Assembly (NCBI RefSeq): GCF_000500045.1
Contig: NZ_AYOT01000187.1
Location: forward strand, 94,400-158,399
From: Borrelia persica No12
GTDB lineage: Bacteria > Spirochaetota > Spirochaetia > Borreliales > Borreliaceae
Length of the DNA: 64,000 nt
Direction: 5' to 3'
Shown here: in pieces, positions 17,192-25,534 of the stretch
Position numbering within the stretch: the stretch's first letter is position 1
Layout of the letters: every line of letters begins with the position of its first letter
The notes under the pieces: model-generated
What the model saw: the letters and a program-made list of their open reading frames with translations, nothing else
Database searches by the model: none
What the model was told of the DNA's origin: nothing
Program-made: the position numbers and the translations under genes

Positions 17192-17219
17192 ATTATAATA
17201 TATACTATTTTAATGTCAA
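17192..17219 (-). promoter_or_regulatory. Sigma70-type promoter of the 287-aa PFam54 gene
   Basis: TTGACA, 16-nt spacer, TATAAT on the minus strand. A 19-nt palindrome (arms AATATTAAA / TTTAATATT) lies between promoter and ribosome-binding site. Confidence 0.8.
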
Positions 17220-17284
17220 AAATAATATTATGATATAATGATATTATTTTTTGTGTAATTGATTTTAAGTTTTTTTATAAATAA

Positions 17285-17316
17285 AAAAAAAGAGAAGATA
17301 TTCTTCTCTTTTTTGA
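17285..17316 (-). terminator. Terminator after the 282-aa PFam54 gene
   Basis: GAGAAGA / TCTTCTC stem with A-runs and T-runs on either side, so it may act in both directions. Confidence 0.75.
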
Positions 17317-17355
17317 TTTTTAAATCTTATGTTGAAAATATTTATTTAAAAATAT

Positions 17356-18204
17356 TTATTTTGCTTGATCTGTTATTGTTTTAATCTTTTGACCTGTTGT
17401 TGCGATGGTTTCATTAAGTTTAAGTTTTGGTATAACGTCTGTATATTTTGTTTTTAGGTAATTATCTACTAAAGTTTCAACGTTGTCGATACCATCTTTT
17501 TTGCTTGTATGATCTGCAACTAGTGTCTTTACAAAATCTGTCCAAGTCTTTTTTGTATCTTCAATTGTTTTAACTTTGTCTTTAAGTTCTTTTAATTGTT
17601 CAAGGCTTAGGGTATTGAGTTTTTCTTTTTTGTCATCTATGAACTTCAATGCCTTTTGAACTTCATCTTGGATCTTTTCTCCTAAGGTTACAAAATCTTT
17701 AATCCAAGTGCCTTTCTTAGCTGCATTATTTTCTATTTTAGCAAGTATTTTACCAAATTCTTTAATTGTGTTTTCATTCCAATTTAGAGATCCATAGAAT
17801 TTTTTTCTTTTCTCTTCATTTTGAGCATCGTCATATTTTTTGCCTCCAGCACCATCTATTTTATCAAATACTCCGGTTTTCATGCCATATTGAGTGTCTC
17901 CCTCTTTTTTACCCTTTTCTTTGTCGTTTTCGGTTGTAAATTTTGCTTGTAGTTCTTTTATTATAGCTTCTATTGCTGCTTTATTTTGATCAGCACCATC
18001 ACCACCAGCACCATCAGCACCAGCCAAACCACTATCAACAATAGATGGGTTTGTTATTGCTTTTGCGGTGTTTGGATCATCGTGTTGATCACCTTGTTTG
18101 GTTGGTTTGCCATTTGGATCAAGATTTTCTTGTGCACAACCGATAAGCATAAATGCTGTTAAAGCAGATATAGTAATTATATTTTTAAAGATATTATTTT
18201 GCAT
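17356..18204 (-). CDS. PFam54/CspA-like surface lipoprotein (282 aa)
   Basis: ATG after AAAAAGGAG. Signal peptide MQNNIFKN...FMLIGC (Cys23). The tether has a Gly/Ala/Asp-rich tract (GLAGADGAGGDGADQ, about residues 59-73). The core is the clearest PFam54 match here: TQYGMKTGVFDKI, FYGSLNWNENTIKEFGKIL, an IQDEVQKALKFIDDKK helix, LNTLSLEQLKELKDKV and TKKTWTDFV. It is a close sister of the next gene, sharing the signal peptide and the KALK-IDDKK-KLNTLSL block. Its own promoter lies upstream. Confidence 0.86.
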   Translation of the reverse strand: MQNNIFKNIITISALTAFMLIGCAQENLDPNGKPTKQGDQHDDPNTAKAITNPSIVDSGLAGADGAGGDGADQNKAAIEAIIKELQAKFTTENDKEKGKKEGDTQYGMKTGVFDKIDGAGGKKYDDAQNEEKRKKFYGSLNWNENTIKEFGKILAKIENNAAKKGTWIKDFVTLGEKIQDEVQKALKFIDDKKEKLNTLSLEQLKELKDKVKTIEDTKKTWTDFVKTLVADHTSKKDGIDNVETLVDNYLKTKYTDVIPKLKLNETIATTGQKIKTITDQAK

Positions 18205-18252
18205 AAACGTTCTCCTTTTTTATTCTTAAATAAGAATCATTATTAAGTAGTA

Positions 18253-18280
18253 TTATTACATTATTTGATTTAAATGTCAA
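18253..18280 (-). promoter_or_regulatory. Sigma70-type promoter
   Basis: TTGACA, 16-nt spacer, TAATAA (or 17 nt, AATAAT). Drives the gene starting at 18204. Confidence 0.7.
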
Positions 18281-18464
18281 GTTTATTAAAGAATTTTTTT
18301 TGTATAAATGATAAAATTTGGCTTAAAATGTTTACTGAGTATGTTTGATAGCTTTGCTTAAATGTTTTTTAGAAAATAAAAAGAATAATTGTATATGTTT
18401 ATATTGATTTTGATTTTATATTTATTGTGTGTAATTTATTGTAGGTTTTTTTATAAATAAGTAA

Positions 18465-18496
18465 AAAAAAGAAGAGAAGAATATCTTCTCTTCTTT
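18465..18496 (-). terminator. Strong terminator
   Basis: GAAGAGAAGA / TCTTCTCTTC, 3-nt loop, extended by A/T pairs and followed by T on the minus strand. Confidence 0.8.
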
Positions 18497-18538
18497 GCTT
18501 GTTAAAGCTCATGTTAAAAATCTTTATTTTAAAGATAT

Positions 18539-19276
18539 TTATTTTATTGCATTTGTTATTGTTTCAATAGCTTGACGTGCTTGTTCACTGTTTTGACCAA
18601 GTGTTGGAAGAGGGTTTTTGTATTCTCGTTGTAGGTATGTTGCTAGATTTTGCGTATTATTTTTGATTGTATCTTTATCGTTTTCATGATCGTTAACCAG
18701 TGTATTTACAAAAGTTATCCAAGTTTTTTTTGCGTTTTCAAGTGTGTTAACGTGGCCTTGAAGTGTCTTTAATTTGTCAAGGCTTAGGGTATTGAGTTTG
18801 TCTTTTTTGTCATCTATTAACTTCAATGCCTTTTGAACTTCATCTTGAATTTTTTCTCCTGCTCCTAAAAGATCTTTAGCCCAATTAGCTTTATGAGCTG
18901 AGCCTTCTAGGTCACCAAGTATTTTACCAAATTTTTTGATTGTATCCACATTCCAATCTATAGATCCATATATGTTTTTTCTTTGCTCTATGTTGTCAGC
19001 ATGGCTATATTTTTGGTTTTTAGCACCGTCTACTTTGTCAAATAAATTGTTTTTTAGGGTATATTGATCACTTCCCTCATCTTTACCATTTGCTTTTTGG
19101 TTTTCGGTTGCAAATTTTGCTTGTAGTTCTTTTACTATAGCTTCTATTTTTGCAGCATCGCTACCCTGTCTTGTAGTATCTTGCTCTTCTGGAAGATTGT
19201 TTTGTGCACAACCAATAAACATGGATGCTGTTAAAGCAGATATAGTAATTATATTTTTTAAGATGTTATTTTGCAT
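18539..19276 (-). CDS. PFam54/CspA-like surface lipoprotein (245 aa)
   Basis: ATG after AAAAAAGGAG. The signal peptide is nearly identical to that of the neighbouring 282-aa gene (lipobox MFIGC, Cys23), but the tether is much shorter and lacks the Gly-rich tract. In the core the first motif is altered (DQYTLKNNLFDKV for QYGMKTGVFDKI); IYGSIDWNVDTIKKFGKIL and KALKLIDDKKDKLNTLSL are conserved. This indicates a recent duplication followed by tether change. It is the shortest full-core member. Ligand unknown. Confidence 0.85.
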   Translation of the reverse strand: MQNNILKNIITISALTASMFIGCAQNNLPEEQDTTRQGSDAAKIEAIVKELQAKFATENQKANGKDEGSDQYTLKNNLFDKVDGAKNQKYSHADNIEQRKNIYGSIDWNVDTIKKFGKILGDLEGSAHKANWAKDLLGAGEKIQDEVQKALKLIDDKKDKLNTLSLDKLKTLQGHVNTLENAKKTWITFVNTLVNDHENDKDTIKNNTQNLATYLQREYKNPLPTLGQNSEQARQAIETITNAIK

Positions 19277-19303
19277 AAATATTCTCCTTTTTTTATTATC
19301 AAA

Positions 19304-19318
19304 TAATAATCATTATTA
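19304..19318 (-). promoter_or_regulatory. Operator-like palindrome
   Basis: TAATAATGATTATTA, a perfect 7-bp inverted repeat about one helical turn after the -10 element, inside a wider TTATTATC / GATAATAA repeat. Confidence 0.55.
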
Positions 19319-19330
19319 GATAATAAAAAT

Positions 19331-19358
19331 ATTATATACTATTTGGTCTAAATGTCAA
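19331..19358 (-). promoter_or_regulatory. Sigma70-type promoter of the 245-aa gene
   Basis: TTGACA, 16-nt spacer, TATAAT: exact consensus hexamers on the minus strand. Confidence 0.85.
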
Positions 19359-19499
19359 GTTTGTTAAAGAGTGTATTAAAGAATTTTCTTTAGTATGAAT
19401 GATGAAAATTTTGGGCATGATGTTTGCTTGAGTATATTTTAAGTCTGCTTAAGTGTTGTTATTGGAATTAGTAGGTGTAAGTGATTTTGTAATATTATC

Positions 19500-20348
19500 T
19501 CACATTTTATTTTTCATTGGTGATTGTTTTCTAACATAGTAATGGTGTTTTGTTGTCTTTAAAATTTTTTTTATTCTGTGAGCTATGTCTTTAATACTAT
19601 TGATTTTACTTTTTATTTTTTGATATCTAGTGGCTATGTGTTCTATCAATTTAATATTATTATTTTGTATATCCGTGTTCATTCTATAATCTTCAATAAT
19701 GATATCCACAAATTTTATCCATATCATTCTTAAATTTTCAATTATGTTTAAGTTTTCTATAATTTCTTTTAGTTTTTCACTTTTTAAAAGAATAATTTTA
19801 TTTTGTTCTTTGTGTATTTGATGGATAATTTCTTCGAATGGCTTTTGATTATATTCTCTTCCTGTTTCTATAATTGCATTATAAAGTTCATTACCTTGCT
19901 TTGTATTGTCCTTTTGTATTTGGAGAAGTATTTCACCCAACCATTTTAATCTTGTTATTTTATAATTTAGAGATGCATAAGATAATTTGATTTTATTTTT
20001 GTTTACGGTATATTTCTTTTCTTTGTTGTTTATTATTGTGTCGTAATAAATTTCATCAAAAATTGTACACTGTATTCCAAGTTGTTTTTCAGATTTTTGT
20101 GTAAGATCTTTTGTGTGTTGTTCCATTAAGGTGCGGGCAGTTTGAGTTATTTTTTTTATATGCTTTGTTAAAATCCTTTTTATAGCTGGGGTATCTGATG
20201 TTATATTTTTTATTATAAATAAGTCTCTTTGGGTATTGTTATCTAATTTTGTATCTTTTGATTTAGTATTTACATTGCAGGCAATTAGAATCATTGTAAT
20301 AGATAGTGATAAGCTTTTAATAGACTTAATAAACAAGATTTTTTTCAA
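19500..20348 (-). CDS. PFam54-like lipoprotein, diverged (282 aa)
   Basis: TTG start in AAGGGGAATATTTTG. Signal peptide unusually long and basic (two Lys in h-region approach), lipobox LIAC (Cys24). The first core motif is changed to QLGIQCTIFDEI and includes an extra Cys. SYASLNYKITRLKWLGEIL, an ETGREYNQKPFEEI helix and LRMIWIKFVDII keep the PFam54 order. The tail is basic (HHYYVRKQSPMKNKM), unlike the siblings. No convincing -35/-10 pair was found; it may be read through from the neighbour 129 bp upstream. Confidence 0.75.
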   Translation of the reverse strand: MKKILFIKSIKSLSLSITMILIACNVNTKSKDTKLDNNTQRDLFIIKNITSDTPAIKRILTKHIKKITQTARTLMEQHTKDLTQKSEKQLGIQCTIFDEIYYDTIINNKEKKYTVNKNKIKLSYASLNYKITRLKWLGEILLQIQKDNTKQGNELYNAIIETGREYNQKPFEEIIHQIHKEQNKIILLKSEKLKEIIENLNIIENLRMIWIKFVDIIIEDYRMNTDIQNNNIKLIEHIATRYQKIKSKINSIKDIAHRIKKILKTTKHHYYVRKQSPMKNKM

Positions 20349-20477
20349 AATATTCCCCTTACTTTTATAGCTGCAATCAATTTAATTAGTGATTTATTTT
20401 TGCAGATTAAATTTATTTTATTTTTTATATTTATACACCATTATAAGTTGTCTTTTTATTCTTTGTATAATTTTACT

Positions 20478-21338
20478 TTAATTTAGTTTTAATTTCAAAA
20501 TTTGACTAATTTGGTATGCTATCTCTTCAGTTTTGTTTGCCAATTCTTTGAGTTTATATTCATAATGCATTTTGTTTATATGGTTTTTTAAGTAAGTGGC
20601 ATCACCATCTCTGATATTGTCTTTATTATTTTGAAAATCATTATAAATTGTCATTGCATATGTTTTACCCGTATCTCTAATTTTTTGAATTTCATCAAAT
20701 TTGTCTTTAAGTTCTTGCAGATTATTTAAACTTAAGAAATGAAGATCATTTTGCTTTTGAGATAGGGGTATTAATGCGACTTCAAAGTAATTGTGAGCAT
20801 ATTTTTTAATTGCAGATAAGATATTTTCTAATAATATATTATATTCTGTATTAATATCATATTCCTTTTGTCTATAAGTAATGTTGGTATTTGCTTTTTG
20901 TGCTAATTTGTTTAGGATTGTCTGAAAATTGATGATGGCAAATCGTCGGTATTCAAGTGCTAGGTAGATTAGTTTTCTTACACTTTTATTATTCTTACTT
21001 GCATAAACCTCATCATTTTTATGATCTTTTGCCACTTGAAATACTGTTTGATTATTAACCCTATATAAAATATTATCTTCTATCCAATCGTCATTATCGT
21101 TGTACATGTTTAGTATGTATTTATCCCTTATAATTTTGCTTTTTAGTTTGGCTATTATAATTTTTTTTTCTCTCATTTGTTCTGTGTGTGTATTTTTTAT
21201 ATACTTTTCTAGGTTGTTTTTTATGCTTTCTGCTTCTTGTAGTTCTTGTTCTAATTTTCCAAATATTTTAACATTTTCTTTGCAAGCTAGAGTAGCTATA
21301 ACAATTACGCTGAGGATGATAGACGATCTATTTTTCAA
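20478..21338 (-). CDS. PFam54-like lipoprotein, diverged (286 aa)
   Basis: TTG start in AAGGAGAATATTTTG. Lipobox TLAC (Cys19). N-terminal coiled-coil-like stretch (about 28-70, Glu/Lys/Gln-rich). The QFGM motif is lost (DDWIEDNILYRV instead), but LIYLALEYRRFAIINFQTIL and the C-terminal FLSLNNLQELKDKFDEIQKIR and ETYAMTIYNDFQ-like segments align with the next gene. Promoter at 21398-21426. Inferred PFam54 relative by order and neighbours. Confidence 0.72.
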   Translation of the reverse strand: MKNRSSIILSVIVIATLACKENVKIFGKLEQELQEAESIKNNLEKYIKNTHTEQMREKKIIIAKLKSKIIRDKYILNMYNDNDDWIEDNILYRVNNQTVFQVAKDHKNDEVYASKNNKSVRKLIYLALEYRRFAIINFQTILNKLAQKANTNITYRQKEYDINTEYNILLENILSAIKKYAHNYFEVALIPLSQKQNDLHFLSLNNLQELKDKFDEIQKIRDTGKTYAMTIYNDFQNNKDNIRDGDATYLKNHINKMHYEYKLKELANKTEEIAYQISQILKLKLN

Positions 21339-21397
21339 AATATTCTCCTTATTTGTATCAAAGCTATACTTATTGTGATTTGGCTACCTTGTTAGGC

Positions 21398-21426
21398 ATT
21401 ATACATCTATTGAAGTTTAATATCAA
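21398..21426 (-). promoter_or_regulatory. Sigma70-type promoter
   Basis: TTGATA, 17-nt spacer, TATAAT for the 286-aa gene. Nearly identical to the promoter at 22570-22598. Confidence 0.8.
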
Positions 21427-21452
21427 GATTGTTAAATTTTTGTGTTTTATTT

Positions 21453-22508
21453 TTATTTTATAATGTTTTTAATTTGGGTAATTAGCTTTTCGAGTTTTTT
21501 AAATTGATTTGTAAATTTTGTATTATATTCATTATTTTTTATATAGTCTATTAATTTTTCAATGTCACCAGTTTTGATCATGCCTTCATCATTTTGAAAA
21601 TCGTTATAAATCTTGCTTGCATACTCTTTGCAAGTATTGCCGATTGTTTTTCGTTCATCAAATATATTGTTTAGTGTTTGTATGTCATTGATTGTTAAGG
21701 AATTAAGTTTCTTTTGGTTTTCTTCTGATATATTAAATGCATTATTGAAATATAAATTGAAATACTCATTGATGTTATGTATTATATTCTGTATTATTTT
21801 TTGAATTCGTTCATCCTTTGAAGAAGTTTGTAATTTTGTATTGGGTTTTAATGTGTGCTTTATAAAAGTGTCTTTTGTAATTTTGTTAAGAATTTTACCG
21901 AGAGATTCAATATGAGTATTATTATACTCAAATATTAGGTAAATTTTATTTCTATTTTTTTTATTTTGTGGATGAGAGTATGGCAAATTTTGGGTTTCAA
22001 TCACATCAAATGCTTTATTGAGATTATTTTTATTATAATGTTCATTATCATGCATTCCAAATTGATTGATAGGTTCATTATAATAATTATTTTTGTGTAT
22101 TATTAGTAACTTTTGAATATCTTGAATTTTTTGCTTTAGAGCAATTTTTGCTTGATCTAATTCAATCTTGGATTGTGTTTGTTGAGATTGTTCTTCGTCT
22201 TGTTTTGTTATATCTTCTATTTCTTTTTTTAAATCTTGTTCTTTTTGGATTAGGTCTTGTGTTTGTTGTTTTTTTTCTTTTATTGATGATTGAATTTTAT
22301 TTAGGAGTGTTGCTGTTGTTTGATTTGCTATCTTTTCTTGTATTGCCATTCTTATGGTTTCTGTTTGACTTTCTTGTGTTTGTTTTACTGTTGCCAATTC
22401 TATTTCTTTTAATTTTTGTTCTAATGTTGCAAGTTTTGCAACATTTACTTTGCAAGTTAGAGTAATAATGGCAAAAAAAGTAAGTATGATAAGCAATCTA
22501 TATCTCAA
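21453..22508 (-). CDS. PFam54-like lipoprotein with N-terminal coiled coil (351 aa)
   Basis: TTG start in AAGGAGAATATTTTG. Lipobox TLTC (Cys19). Residues about 25-135 are an extension rich in Gln, Glu, Lys and Thr with heptad-like hydrophobics (for example IEDITKQDEEQSQQTQSKI), predicted as a long coiled coil; ordinary PFam54 proteins have only a short flexible tether. INQFGMHDNEHY (about 150-161) then begins the core, followed by IYLIFEYNNTHIESLGKIL and LNSLTINDIQTLNNIFDER. The extension would lift the core away from the membrane. Confidence 0.77.
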   Translation of the reverse strand: MRYRLLIILTFFAIITLTCKVNVAKLATLEQKLKEIELATVKQTQESQTETIRMAIQEKIANQTTATLLNKIQSSIKEKKQQTQDLIQKEQDLKKEIEDITKQDEEQSQQTQSKIELDQAKIALKQKIQDIQKLLIIHKNNYYNEPINQFGMHDNEHYNKNNLNKAFDVIETQNLPYSHPQNKKNRNKIYLIFEYNNTHIESLGKILNKITKDTFIKHTLKPNTKLQTSSKDERIQKIIQNIIHNINEYFNLYFNNAFNISEENQKKLNSLTINDIQTLNNIFDERKTIGNTCKEYASKIYNDFQNDEGMIKTGDIEKLIDYIKNNEYNTKFTNQFKKLEKLITQIKNIIK

Positions 22509-22569
22509 AATATTCTCCTTGTCTTTTAAAACATATTAGTTGTCGTTGTTTGATAGTGCTCGTTTAGGC

Positions 22570-22598
22570 ATTATACTTTGATTGAGGTTTAATATCAA
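22570..22598 (-). promoter_or_regulatory. Sigma70-type promoter
   Basis: TTGATA, 17-nt spacer, TATAAT for the first 351-aa gene. Confidence 0.8.
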
Positions 22599-22623
22599 GA
22601 TTTTGATAATTTTATGTGAATAT

Positions 22624-23679
22624 TTATTGTATTTCATCTAAAATTGTTTTTAAGTTTTGAGCAATATTGTTGATATTATCATTGATATTGGACAATTGAT
22701 TAGCTTTATCAATTGTATTTAGTATGTACTGTTGTGATAAAATTTGAGATTGAGCTTTCTGTTTAGAATATTCATCAACGATTTGTATCAGATAATTGTC
22801 AAAATTTTGCTTTTGTTGTTCAAGTTCTTTGAATGCTGTTTGAAGTTTATATAGTTGTTCAATATGTAATATATGAAGCTTGTCTTGTTTGTCATTCAGT
22901 GTTGTTATTGCAGTGTCATAGTAGTACTTACAGTGTCTAATTATGGCATAGATGATGTCTTGAGCAGTATTTTTTTTACCAATAAGCTTTAATTCATGCA
23001 AGATATCACCATATTGTTGAATGGTTTTTGTATCGTACTTGAGAATTAAGTAAATTCTTCTTCTGTTTGGAGCATTGTGATGATTTGCAAGCCTTATATT
23101 AATGTATGGGAGATGTGAGATATCTTTTTTGTTAAAATTATCGTATAAGATATTTTCTTTGCTATAGCCAATATAATTAAATGGTCGACTTTTGTTTAAT
23201 CGATCTGTCATTCCAAAATGATCATAAGGTTCAGGCCAATTGGGATCTGTGTGTATGTTTATTAATGTTTGTCTATCTAATATTGTTAATTTTATCTGAT
23301 TAATGATGTCTTGTCTTATTATTGCTATTTTTTCTTGTGTCATTTTGTTTTTTTGTGTTTGTATTTTGTGTTTTATTTCTTCTTGTTTGTTTTTTATATT
23401 TGCTTCTCTTAATTCGATAAATTCTTGAGTTATTTGTTCTTCTGCTGCTTCTTCTTCTTTGACGATTTTTTGTGCTTCTAGTTCTGCTTCTGTTTCTATT
23501 GTTTGTATTAGAGCGCCTAATTCTGTATTTGCTTTTATTGCTTGTGTTTCTAATACTATTTGTTTAGCGTTTTGTATTGTTTTTAGTGCTTGTGTTAATT
23601 CTTTAATATTATCAAGATTTGTTTTACAAGTGAGAGTAATGATAGCTAGTGTAAAGATAATAGGTAATTGATTCTTCAA
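22624..23679 (-). CDS. PFam54-like lipoprotein with N-terminal coiled coil (351 aa)
   Basis: TTG start in AAAAGGAAAATGTTTTG. Lipobox TLTC (Cys18). Residues about 20-130 form an Ala/Glu/Gln/Lys-rich coiled coil (ETEAELEAQKIVKEEEAAEE segment). YDHFGMTDRL begins the core; about 35 residues later come RRRIYLILKYDTKTIQQYGDIL and LHILHIEQLYKLQTAFKEL. Same length and layout as its downstream neighbour, yet low identity in the coil. Promoter at 23741-23770 (18-nt spacer). Confidence 0.77.
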   Translation of the reverse strand: MKNQLPIIFTLAIITLTCKTNLDNIKELTQALKTIQNAKQIVLETQAIKANTELGALIQTIETEAELEAQKIVKEEEAAEEQITQEFIELREANIKNKQEEIKHKIQTQKNKMTQEKIAIIRQDIINQIKLTILDRQTLINIHTDPNWPEPYDHFGMTDRLNKSRPFNYIGYSKENILYDNFNKKDISHLPYINIRLANHHNAPNRRRIYLILKYDTKTIQQYGDILHELKLIGKKNTAQDIIYAIIRHCKYYYDTAITTLNDKQDKLHILHIEQLYKLQTAFKELEQQKQNFDNYLIQIVDEYSKQKAQSQILSQQYILNTIDKANQLSNINDNINNIAQNLKTILDEIQ

Positions 23680-23740
23680 AACATTTTCCTTTTATAAAAA
23701 ACCTAATTATTATTATTTGGTTTGCTTTACTATGTACCAT

Positions 23741-23770
23741 ATTATATATGTTATTAAATATTAATAGCAA
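23741..23770 (-). promoter_or_regulatory. Promoter of the second 351-aa gene
   Basis: TTGCTA, 18-nt spacer, TATAAT. Confidence 0.65.
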
Positions 23771-23885
23771 GATGAATAGCAAGTAAAGTGTGGGGTTTTA
23801 TTAATAATAAATGGTTAATGAATTTGCGTGTTTTTTTATTATTCATTGAGTTTTTATATATATTTTATATTCTTTGAATAGTTTT

Positions 23886-24185
23886 TTATTTTATTGTTCC
23901 TATTTTTTTTCTTGCTTTTTCTTCTTTTGCTTTTTCTTCTTTCAATATTTTTTTTATTAGTTCTTCTTGCCTTGATTGTCTCTCTAATATTGTCTTTTCA
24001 TCTTCTGGTGTTATTGTTAGTGCTTTTTGTATTATTATTTTTGCTTTTGCTTTTTCTTCTTCTTCTTTTTTTGTGAGTTCTTCTTGTACTTGTAGTGCTC
24101 TTCGTTTTATTTCTTCATAGTCTTCATTTGCCTTGCAGTTGCTTAAACTTATTAAGATTGATATAACCAAAAGGTCGTATTTCAG
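23886..24185 (-). pseudogene. Truncated coiled-coil PFam54 relic with CTG start
   Basis: In the array's AAGGAGAATATT-TTG leader the start is CTG here (24185-24183). From it the frame reads a normal signal peptide (MKYDLLVISILISLSNC, Cys17) and about 80 residues of charged Glu/Lys/Ala coiled coil, then stops. It has the N-terminal extension of its 351-aa neighbours but no PFam54 core. The alternative TTG at 24170 cuts into the signal peptide and has no ribosome-binding site. A consensus promoter remains, so a short anchored coil might still be made at low level. Confidence 0.7.
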
Positions 24186-24225
24186 AATATTCTCCTTATT
24201 TTTTATGATAAATCAATGTTGATGT

Positions 24226-24246
24226 TTAATTATTGATCATCATTAA
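24226..24246 (-). promoter_or_regulatory. Operator-like palindrome
   Basis: Imperfect inverted repeat starting TTAATGAT and ending AATTAA, placed just after the -10, as in neighbouring PFam54 promoters. Confidence 0.45.
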
Positions 24247-24251
24247 TTGAT

Positions 24252-24280
24252 ATTATATGTTTTTTGGGTTTGTATGTCAA
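24252..24280 (-). promoter_or_regulatory. Sigma70-type promoter of the truncated relic
   Basis: TTGACA, 17-nt spacer, TATAAT; intact although the gene is truncated. Confidence 0.82.
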
Positions 24281-24389
24281 GATAGGATTTAAGAGGACAT
24301 TTTAATGATAATTCTTAATAATTTTTGTTTTTTTAAAGGTTATATGTTTAAGCATATGTTTTTTAGAAGTGTTTTATAAATTTTATGGA

Positions 24390-24430
24390 TAGAAAAATAA
24401 AGAGAAGATAAAAAGTTCTTCCCTTTATTT
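24390..24430 (-). terminator. Strong rho-independent terminator
   Basis: 14-bp stem AAATAAAGGGAAGA / TCTTCTCTTTATTT (one wobble) followed by T on the minus strand, 35 bp after the 270-aa gene. Confidence 0.88.
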
Positions 24431-24465
24431 ATGTGTGTAATAATGGTTTGTATATATTATTTTTC

Positions 24466-25278
24466 TTATGTGGTTTTATTTAAGATGTGTATCACTGTGG
24501 GCGCTGTTTTTTTTATTTTAGAAAAATTGTCTTCAAGTGAAATTCGGTTGCAGTAGAGGTAGTCTGCCAGTTCCATAAAGTTGGCTTGACTTTTGATTGC
24601 CTTATCTTTGTTAACACCAATTTTGATATCATTGTTGTAATCATTTTTAATTACAGTTACTATATCTTGTATATTTGCCATTGCTTGTGTAACTTCATTA
24701 AGATTTGTTTGTAGATTGATTAAATCGGTTGGAGATAAATCTTTGATTTTATCCCTTTTATTTTTTAGTGATTGAAATATGTCTATGTAACAGGTTTGAG
24801 CATATTCTGTTATTTGAGCAAGAGTTCCCGAATATGATTCTTTGACCTTGTCGTCATAGAGTGCTATGTTTCCTGCTGCTTGCATTCTGTTAGTAAACGC
24901 TTCGAAAGCTTTGAGGTATTCTGTATTATATTCAAATGCAAGATACACTTTTCTTCTCCTTTCTTTAGATGTTTTATCTGCTGCATTGTATTGTGTCTCT
25001 TGATTGCCATTCTTGATGTACGTAGCTATGTCAAAGATTTGATTTTGTCCTTTGAGATTGTATTCTTGTCCATCTTCATTCCAATTTGCATCTTCATGTT
25101 TTTTTAGTGCCTGTTCTATTGCTGGAGTGAGTTTGCTGAGTATGTTTTCAAGTAGGAGTATTTCTTGTGGATTTTGTTGAGTTCCGTTTGTTACCCTTTG
25201 ATTATTATATTGATTACAAGCTAGTAGAAATAAGCTTGTTAAAATTGAAGTCAATATAACAAAAATTTTGTGTTTCAA
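24466..25278 (-). CDS. PFam54/CspA-like surface lipoprotein (270 aa)
   Basis: TTG at 25278 in AAGGAGAATATTTTG; a longer in-frame start at 25320 lies upstream of the ribosome-binding site and is rejected. Lipobox LLAC (Cys21). The core begins EYNLKGQNQIFDI (a QYGMK variant), then RRRKVYLAFEYNTEYLKAF, a SYSGTLAQITEYAQTCYIDIFQ helix with an extra Cys, and LSPTDLINLQTNLNEV. Closest to the next two genes; all share the signal peptide MKHK/MKRK start and the NWNED / NWDEN motif. Confidence 0.8.
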   Translation of the reverse strand: MKHKIFVILTSILTSLFLLACNQYNNQRVTNGTQQNPQEILLLENILSKLTPAIEQALKKHEDANWNEDGQEYNLKGQNQIFDIATYIKNGNQETQYNAADKTSKERRRKVYLAFEYNTEYLKAFEAFTNRMQAAGNIALYDDKVKESYSGTLAQITEYAQTCYIDIFQSLKNKRDKIKDLSPTDLINLQTNLNEVTQAMANIQDIVTVIKNDYNNDIKIGVNKDKAIKSQANFMELADYLYCNRISLEDNFSKIKKTAPTVIHILNKTT

Positions 25279-25344
25279 AATATTCTCCTTATTTCTAAAA
25301 TTAGATATAAAATTAGACATAAATAATATTGTTAAAAATATGAA

Positions 25345-25361
25345 TTAATGATAATTATTAA
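25345..25361 (-). promoter_or_regulatory. Operator-like palindrome
   Basis: TTAATAATTATCATTAA, about 6 nt after the -10 of the 270-aa gene. Confidence 0.55.
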
Positions 25362-25366
25362 GTGAT

Positions 25367-25395
25367 ATTATATGTTTATTGGGTATATATGTCAA
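25367..25395 (-). promoter_or_regulatory. Sigma70-type promoter
   Basis: TTGACA, 17-nt spacer, TATAAT. Confidence 0.85.
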
Positions 25396-25503
25396 GGTAA
25401 ATCTAACATTATATCATTTAAAAATAAAAAAATTTACATTTTAATACGGATATTATTTATATATTTAATCTTGGAAAATATATCTTTTTTAAGTGTTATG
25501 CTT

Positions 25504-25534
25504 CAACTTAAGGAAAAAATTTTTTCTTAAGTTG
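25504..25534 (-). terminator. Hairpin overlapping a stop codon
   Basis: CAACTTAAG ... CTTAAGTTG with A6/T6 interior; one bulged base. The TAA of the 263-aa gene lies inside the stem. Confidence 0.7.

Larger units (their letters stand above)
18205..18538. other. Intergenic region: promoter, operator-like palindrome, terminator
   Basis: Holds the promoter of the 282-aa gene (18253-18280), a TTAATAATGATTCTTA palindrome (18231-18246), ATTCTTA/TAAGAAT arms (18222-18237) and the terminator of the upstream gene (18465-18496). Confidence 0.75.

Noticed and set aside
22148..22465. 105-codon Leu/Val/Phe-rich frame antisense to the first 351-aa gene
   Set aside because: It is the complement of Gln/Glu/Lys-rich coiled-coil codons, has no ribosome-binding site and no membrane-protein features beyond composition.
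23894..24076. 60-codon Leu/Phe frame antisense to the truncated relic
   Set aside because: Shadow of GAA/AAA-rich coiled-coil coding on the other strand.
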